Positions 60,521 through 64,000 of a DNA stretch of 64,000 nucleotides are shown piece by piece. Under the pieces are notes generated by a model. The model had not been told where the DNA came from and did not search any database. It saw nothing but the letters and a program-made list of their open reading frames with translations. The stretch covers positions 248,030-312,029 of the forward strand of contig JAIUJO010000229.1 in assembly GCA_023846275.1 (NCBI GenBank). The letters are read 5' to 3'. Each line of letters begins with the position of its first letter. Within the stretch, counting starts at the first letter, position 1. This DNA comes from Vanilla planifolia. Lineage: Eukaryota > Streptophyta > Magnoliopsida > Asparagales > Orchidaceae. A program made the translations under genes and the position numbers.

Positions 60521-61190
60521 TAATTATGATATGACAATTTCTAAAACAAACAACAAAGATATACACATTATTATATTTTTATTTTATTCTTAATGTGATC
60601 ATATTTATCGACACTTATTTCTACATAACTAAGTAAACCTTACAATGGCTAGTGTTGTCGCTCCCCCACTCTTAGCGTAATCAGTTAGTACCTTTAGTTT
60701 AGTTTATTTAGTTATAATAAATGCCTATTTTATTTACTTATCATACCATATTTTTATGAATAATAATGCTTAGTTTTTCATTTTTTCAATAGCAATATCT
60801 TTGTAACAAATTGTAATGGTGCAACCTATTAGCCGCTAATAGATTTCCTTGTATAGTCCTTACTTTTCACAGCATTTCACTAGATTTATGTGATTACATT
60901 AGTATATCAAAGTCATGCTTACATAGTTAATCATGTCGAAGAATTTCACATTTATACTTTAACAATTTTGAAAGACATAAATCTATTTATAAGTAGAATT
61001 TTATATGTTACTATATATAATAATATTAAATCAGTACATAAGTATCACATGTTCTATACAAATTATGTCTTTATTTTACAAATCAGTTATATATCTAACA
61101 TATGCATAAACTATTTTTGTTAAAGTGATTATATTTAATTAAAATATAATTTCCTACATATTTACATAAAATAATGTTGCATTAATTCAT
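60520..61190. other. AT-rich interval, no gene recognised
   Basis: Mostly A/T with one GC-richer stretch (GTTGTCGCTCCCCCACTCTT at about 60654). The reverse complement of that stretch ends GTGGGGGAGCGACAAC, resembling junction text of some LTR elements, but no LTR end can be fixed. The ORF 60890-61123 has no recognised domain. Confidence 0.35.
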
Positions 61191-61510
61191 CAATATAATG
61201 TGTTCTATAGAAATTCACATACAAGATCTTAATTTCATCAATAAAAATACATTAGCTATACACATAATATTTAGATTGGAGTGCCCACTTCACAAGCAAA
61301 GTCTTTCAACAATCAATACTACATAACACTTATGAATATAATATTTGTACTTGAGTTTGTATTTCATATGAAATGTCTTAATTTAAAAAATCAAAACAAC
61401 ATCAAACATAAGAATATAATACTTATGTTAAGTTCCTACTTGACATGTAAAGTTTACATTTCAATAATTAGTACTATATTAGACATAAACATATAATATT
61501 TATGTTAGAT
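61190..61510. repeat. ~75-bp tandem repeat, about 4-5 copies
   Basis: ATAATATTT (or a one-base variant) starts at 61195, 61264, 61338, 61416 and 61493, with spacings of 69, 74, 78 and 77 bp. Between them each unit has a phrase like CTTCACAAGCAAAGTCTTTC, then AATCAATACTACAT. It may lie in the 3' part of the chromovirus LTR or just outside it. Confidence 0.72.
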
Positions 61511-62334
61511 TACCTTACTCATAATGTTTATCATTATTCAAGATAGCTTTGTAGTTGTTCAACTATCCCTTTTTGTCATTTTGTTTGCCAATTATAATTT
61601 CCTTAACTTAGTTTAAAGATTTTTCCACAATTAAAAATTTTTATGTTATCAATATGGATTTATATGACTCATTTCTTTAATCACAAAAATTACATCTTTC
61701 TTGCCTCTTTTCTTTGTTTTCTCTTTTTTAAAAACTTAGTTTTTCTTATTTTTACTGGTTTTCCTCAATCTTTCAAATAGAGAACATAGAACTATAATTA
61801 GGATATCATATAATGGCTTTTACTTATAATCTAATGATTTCTGAGTTAATTATTAAAAAAATAAAATGGATTTTAAGTTTTAGCTTATTTGACTTACCTA
61901 AGGTTTCTAAGATGCAAATAGACTTCAACTCCTTGATACCCTTGAGAGGATGTTGGTAATCAAAGCAAACAACACAGCAAAGCAACTCTCTGGTGAAACT
62001 TTGACTAATTGCATGAGGAAAAAAACTAGATGATGGAGATCTGGCATGGCTACTGAGGAGTAGGTTTTATTTTTAAGAATAGAAACTACATATTATATAT
62101 ATAATATATAATATATAGTATATTGTTATTTATTTCTATTCACTTTGTTAATTTGTAAAAAAATCTAAATAGACTCCGATCAAGATGAAACAAATGTCAT
62201 TATGATCATCTTGATGAGATCTATTTAATTTATATTTATTTCTATATTTTCAAATACATCATGTTTTTATTGTTTTTGGCATGTATTATGAGATTATTCA
62301 ATTTGCACCTTATTTGAGTATTGAGGATGTTACA
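61500..62334 (-). mobile_element. Chromovirus 3' LTR, start fixed, end uncertain
   Basis: On the minus strand the sequence starts TGTAACATCCTCAATACTCA at 62334, the TGTAACA start typical of chromovirus LTRs, directly after the integrase C-terminal remnant. Downstream on that strand come the TCATCAAGATGATCATAATG, then ACATTTGTTTCATCTTGATC phrases, a TATATATAATAT-rich promoter-like stretch (about 62090-62120) and CTTAGGTAAGTCAAA near 61900, which resembles a splice donor. The LTR may extend down to about 60600. No inverted CA end is identified. Confidence 0.5.
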
Positions 62335-62339
62335 AATTC

Positions 62340-63560
62340 TACCATTGTAGGAAATGTTTCTTAAGATTTAGAATAGCTTAAGATAGTTCTGCCTCAACTC
62401 TTTATAGTATTTGAAAAGGTCCTATGAACCTTGGCTTTCGATTTTTATTTTTACTAAATTGGGTTTCACCCTTGATCATACTAACAATTAAGACTAAATG
62501 GTCTCCTTCATGGAACTCTACCTTTCTTTTTTAAATTTAAAGCATTTAGTTTTATGATCTTATTCTTTCTATATTCTTTTAGGAATCTATTGAATGTTCT
62601 ATGTTATTACCTGTATCAGATTGTTTGAGCTTTGTTTCCTACTTCATAGTAATATAGTAGTGACTAACATTTCTTACATATAGTGCGTTATATGATGCCT
62701 TACAATGTTGCACTGATAACAATTATTGCAAGAAAATTCAATAAATGTCAGAAGGGTTTTCTAACTTTCACCAAAATCTAATAAACTTAGTCTCAACATA
62801 TTCTCTGTAGTATTTATAATTTTTAAGTCTACAATCTCTTTAAGGTTGAAATGTTATGTTAAATTTTAATTAAGTAAAAAATGTTTCTTATACATTTTTA
62901 TAGAAATAAGAGATTTATTTAGTATCTCGATCAGATATCATTGCCTTCGGTACTCCATGTAGTCCAAAAGATGAGCTAATTTTTCATTTTTTGTGCTGTC
63001 CTTTTAGCTTAATAAGTAAGTTTATTATGTACAAAATAGGTTAATGTTTATTAATCTATCAAGGATTACTCATACAATATTATATCCTTCACCAGTTTTT
63101 GGTATCCCAACTATGAAATCTATTAATATTTCTTCATATTTCTACGTTAGAATAGAAAGACTAGCAAGAACCCACTTTGTCTCTATTGCTCCTCTTTCAT
63201 CTATTGACATATCACGCACTTGCTCATATAATCATAGAAATCTTTCATACCATTCACTTAACATCTCTTATTGATGTAATGTCATATTTTTTTTTTATTT
63301 GCGGATGGACTACATGTGTTGTTCCGTCAATCTCTTTTAATAACATTTATTTAGATGTACCTAATGCAGGGAATCATATTTTGTTCTTACAAAATGAAAC
63401 TACTCTAATTAAAATAATTTTTTTCTTTCCTATAAAAAGTTTAGAACTTCATTTGTTGGATGTCTTCATCAATATCATGAGTAACTTTCAAAGATTTTTG
63501 CCACTCTATTAGAGTAGCTAATTGAGAAACATTTCCTCTAATACTTGTTGATATTATGTT
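62340..63560 (-). pseudogene. Chromovirus integrase remnant (zinc region, core, GPY/F-type end)
   Basis: Zinc part: HVVHPQIKKKYD (H-P-G-x-x-K-M-Y region), then YMSKCVICQ-MKEEQ with the C-x2-C ligands intact. Core: DFIVGIPKTGEGYNIV (about 63080-63127), then LHGVPKAMISDRDTK near 62925-62965, where the SDRDTK Asp is catalytic and present. Next TENMLRLSLLDFGES and FIEFSCNNCYQ match E-D-M-L-R ... A-E-F-x-Y-N-N. C-terminus: FHEGDHLVLIVSMIKG and PRFIGPFQIL, the GPF module of chromoviruses. Stops and shifts occur, but every landmark is in place. Confidence 0.9.
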
Positions 63561-63640
63561 TAATTCTTATTAATTAATTTTAGCTATTAATTGTGCTTCT
63601 TCCAAGCTTGATATCATACTATGAATATTAGTGCTCCAAT

Positions 63641-63975
63641 TGAATGCACAAGCTACAACATTGACTTTAACTACATGATAAACAATCTTCATATCATAAC
63701 CCATAAGTAGTTTCAACCACATTCATTTCCTTAAGTTTAACTTTTTTTTGAAAGTATATGCAAACTTTAGTGGTCACTAATTAGATAACTTTTCATATCA
63801 TAAAGATAATGTCTCCAAATCTTTAAGACAAATAAAATTACAGCAAGGTAAAGGTTATGTATAAGATAAATTCTTTTGTTATGCTATAGCTACCTAAAAG
63901 AATGTTCTATGACTTTAGTATACTACATTAATATACACCCAAGCCCTTGCAAAGATGAATCAATATGAAGCTAAA
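63641..63975 (-). pseudogene. Chromovirus RNase H remnant
   Basis: A single frame, about 110 codons with few stops, reads HIDSSLQGLGCILM, then TKVIEHSFR, RIYLIHNLYLAVILFVLKIW, RHYLYDMKSYLISDH and, after a frame change, WLKLLMGYDMKIVYHVVKVN. This follows the family pattern D-A-S-x-x-G-L-G-C-V-L-M-Q ... H-D-L-E-L-A-A-V ... K-I-W-R-H-Y-L-Y-G ... T-D-H-x-S-L. The first Asp (IDSS) and the TDH-type Asp (ISDH) remain; the Glu of LELAA is Tyr. Its motif preservation is better than that of the LINEs, suggesting a younger insertion. Confidence 0.88.
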
Positions 63976-64000
63976 ATTTAGTTTCACTCTCAAGAAAAGC

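Larger units (their letters stand above)
62335..64000 (-). mobile_element. Ty3/gypsy chromovirus-type retrotransposon, pol 3' half, dead
   Basis: On the minus strand, from the window edge: RNase H (63975-63641), integrase zinc-binding region (about 63560-63180), integrase core (63150-62640) and GPY/F-type C-terminus (62560-62340), then the LTR at 62334. RNase H followed by integrase and a GPY/F module is the order of Ty3/gypsy chromoviruses. RT, protease and gag lie beyond the window. The ORFs read on the plus strand here (63044-63274, 63177-63512) are antisense shadows. Confidence 0.88.

Noticed and set aside
62335..63512. Plus-strand ORFs of 76 and 111 codons at the right end
   Set aside because: They are antisense to the chromovirus integrase, which is read clearly on the minus strand.
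1..64000. Interstitial telomere-like repeats (AAACCCT pieces such as CACAAACCCTAGTG)
   Set aside because: Only single AAACCCTA words occur, as part of the ~320-bp unit; no tandem TTTAGGG run is present.
1..64000. tRNA, rRNA, CRISPR or prokaryotic operon features
   Set aside because: No cloverleaf with B-box text, no rRNA-like conserved blocks and no short regular spacer array were seen; the repeats are long and degenerate.

Overview
The window reads as a gene-poor, strongly AT-rich stretch of a large plant nuclear genome. I find no intact protein-coding gene, tRNA or rRNA. Almost all of it can be assigned to decayed retroelements or to families of degenerate repeats. The retrotransposon types point to a plant: L1-type LINEs with an ORF1 CCHC knuckle, an APE-type endonuclease, an RT, a zf-RVT domain and a terminal RNase H; a Ty3/gypsy chromovirus; and a Ty1/copia-like solo LTR. 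The high repeat load, few CpG and many in-frame stops fit an old, methylated heterochromatic region of a big genome such as a gymnosperm or a large-genome angiosperm. The species cannot be named from the sequence.

Layout. Three related non-LINE blocks recur, called here X1 (about 1.5 kb), X2 (array of about 320-bp tandem repeats) and X3 (up to about 4-5 kb). They alternate with plus-strand LINEs: X2+X3 (1-2955), LINE A (2956-10050), X1+X2+X3 (10050-19060), LINE B (19060-25120), LINE C 5' part (25290-27485), X2 remnant + X3 (27486-34480, interrupted by a solo copia-like LTR at about 31090-32930), LINE D (34600-41490), LINE fragments E1 and E2 (41490-45900), a non-LINE interval with an (AT)28 microsatellite (45900-47880), 5'-truncated LINE F (47880-51260), then X1+X2+X3 again (51260-58190). 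The right end differs: a tandem array with units of about 300-400 bp that resembles the start of a gypsy LTR (58190-60520), AT-rich sequence with a 75-bp repeat, and the 3' half of a chromovirus on the minus strand (62335-64000).

How the parts relate. All LINEs are dead: stops, frameshifts, altered zinc ligands and altered or deleted YADD motifs. They share one family-wide domain order. X blocks keep the same order and orientation relative to the LINEs in every copy. X3 carries, on the minus strand, a badly decayed but repeatedly alignable protein-coding frame that I cannot assign to any family; this is the best candidate for something undescribed. A piece of the same frame also lies in plus orientation inside LINE fragment E1.
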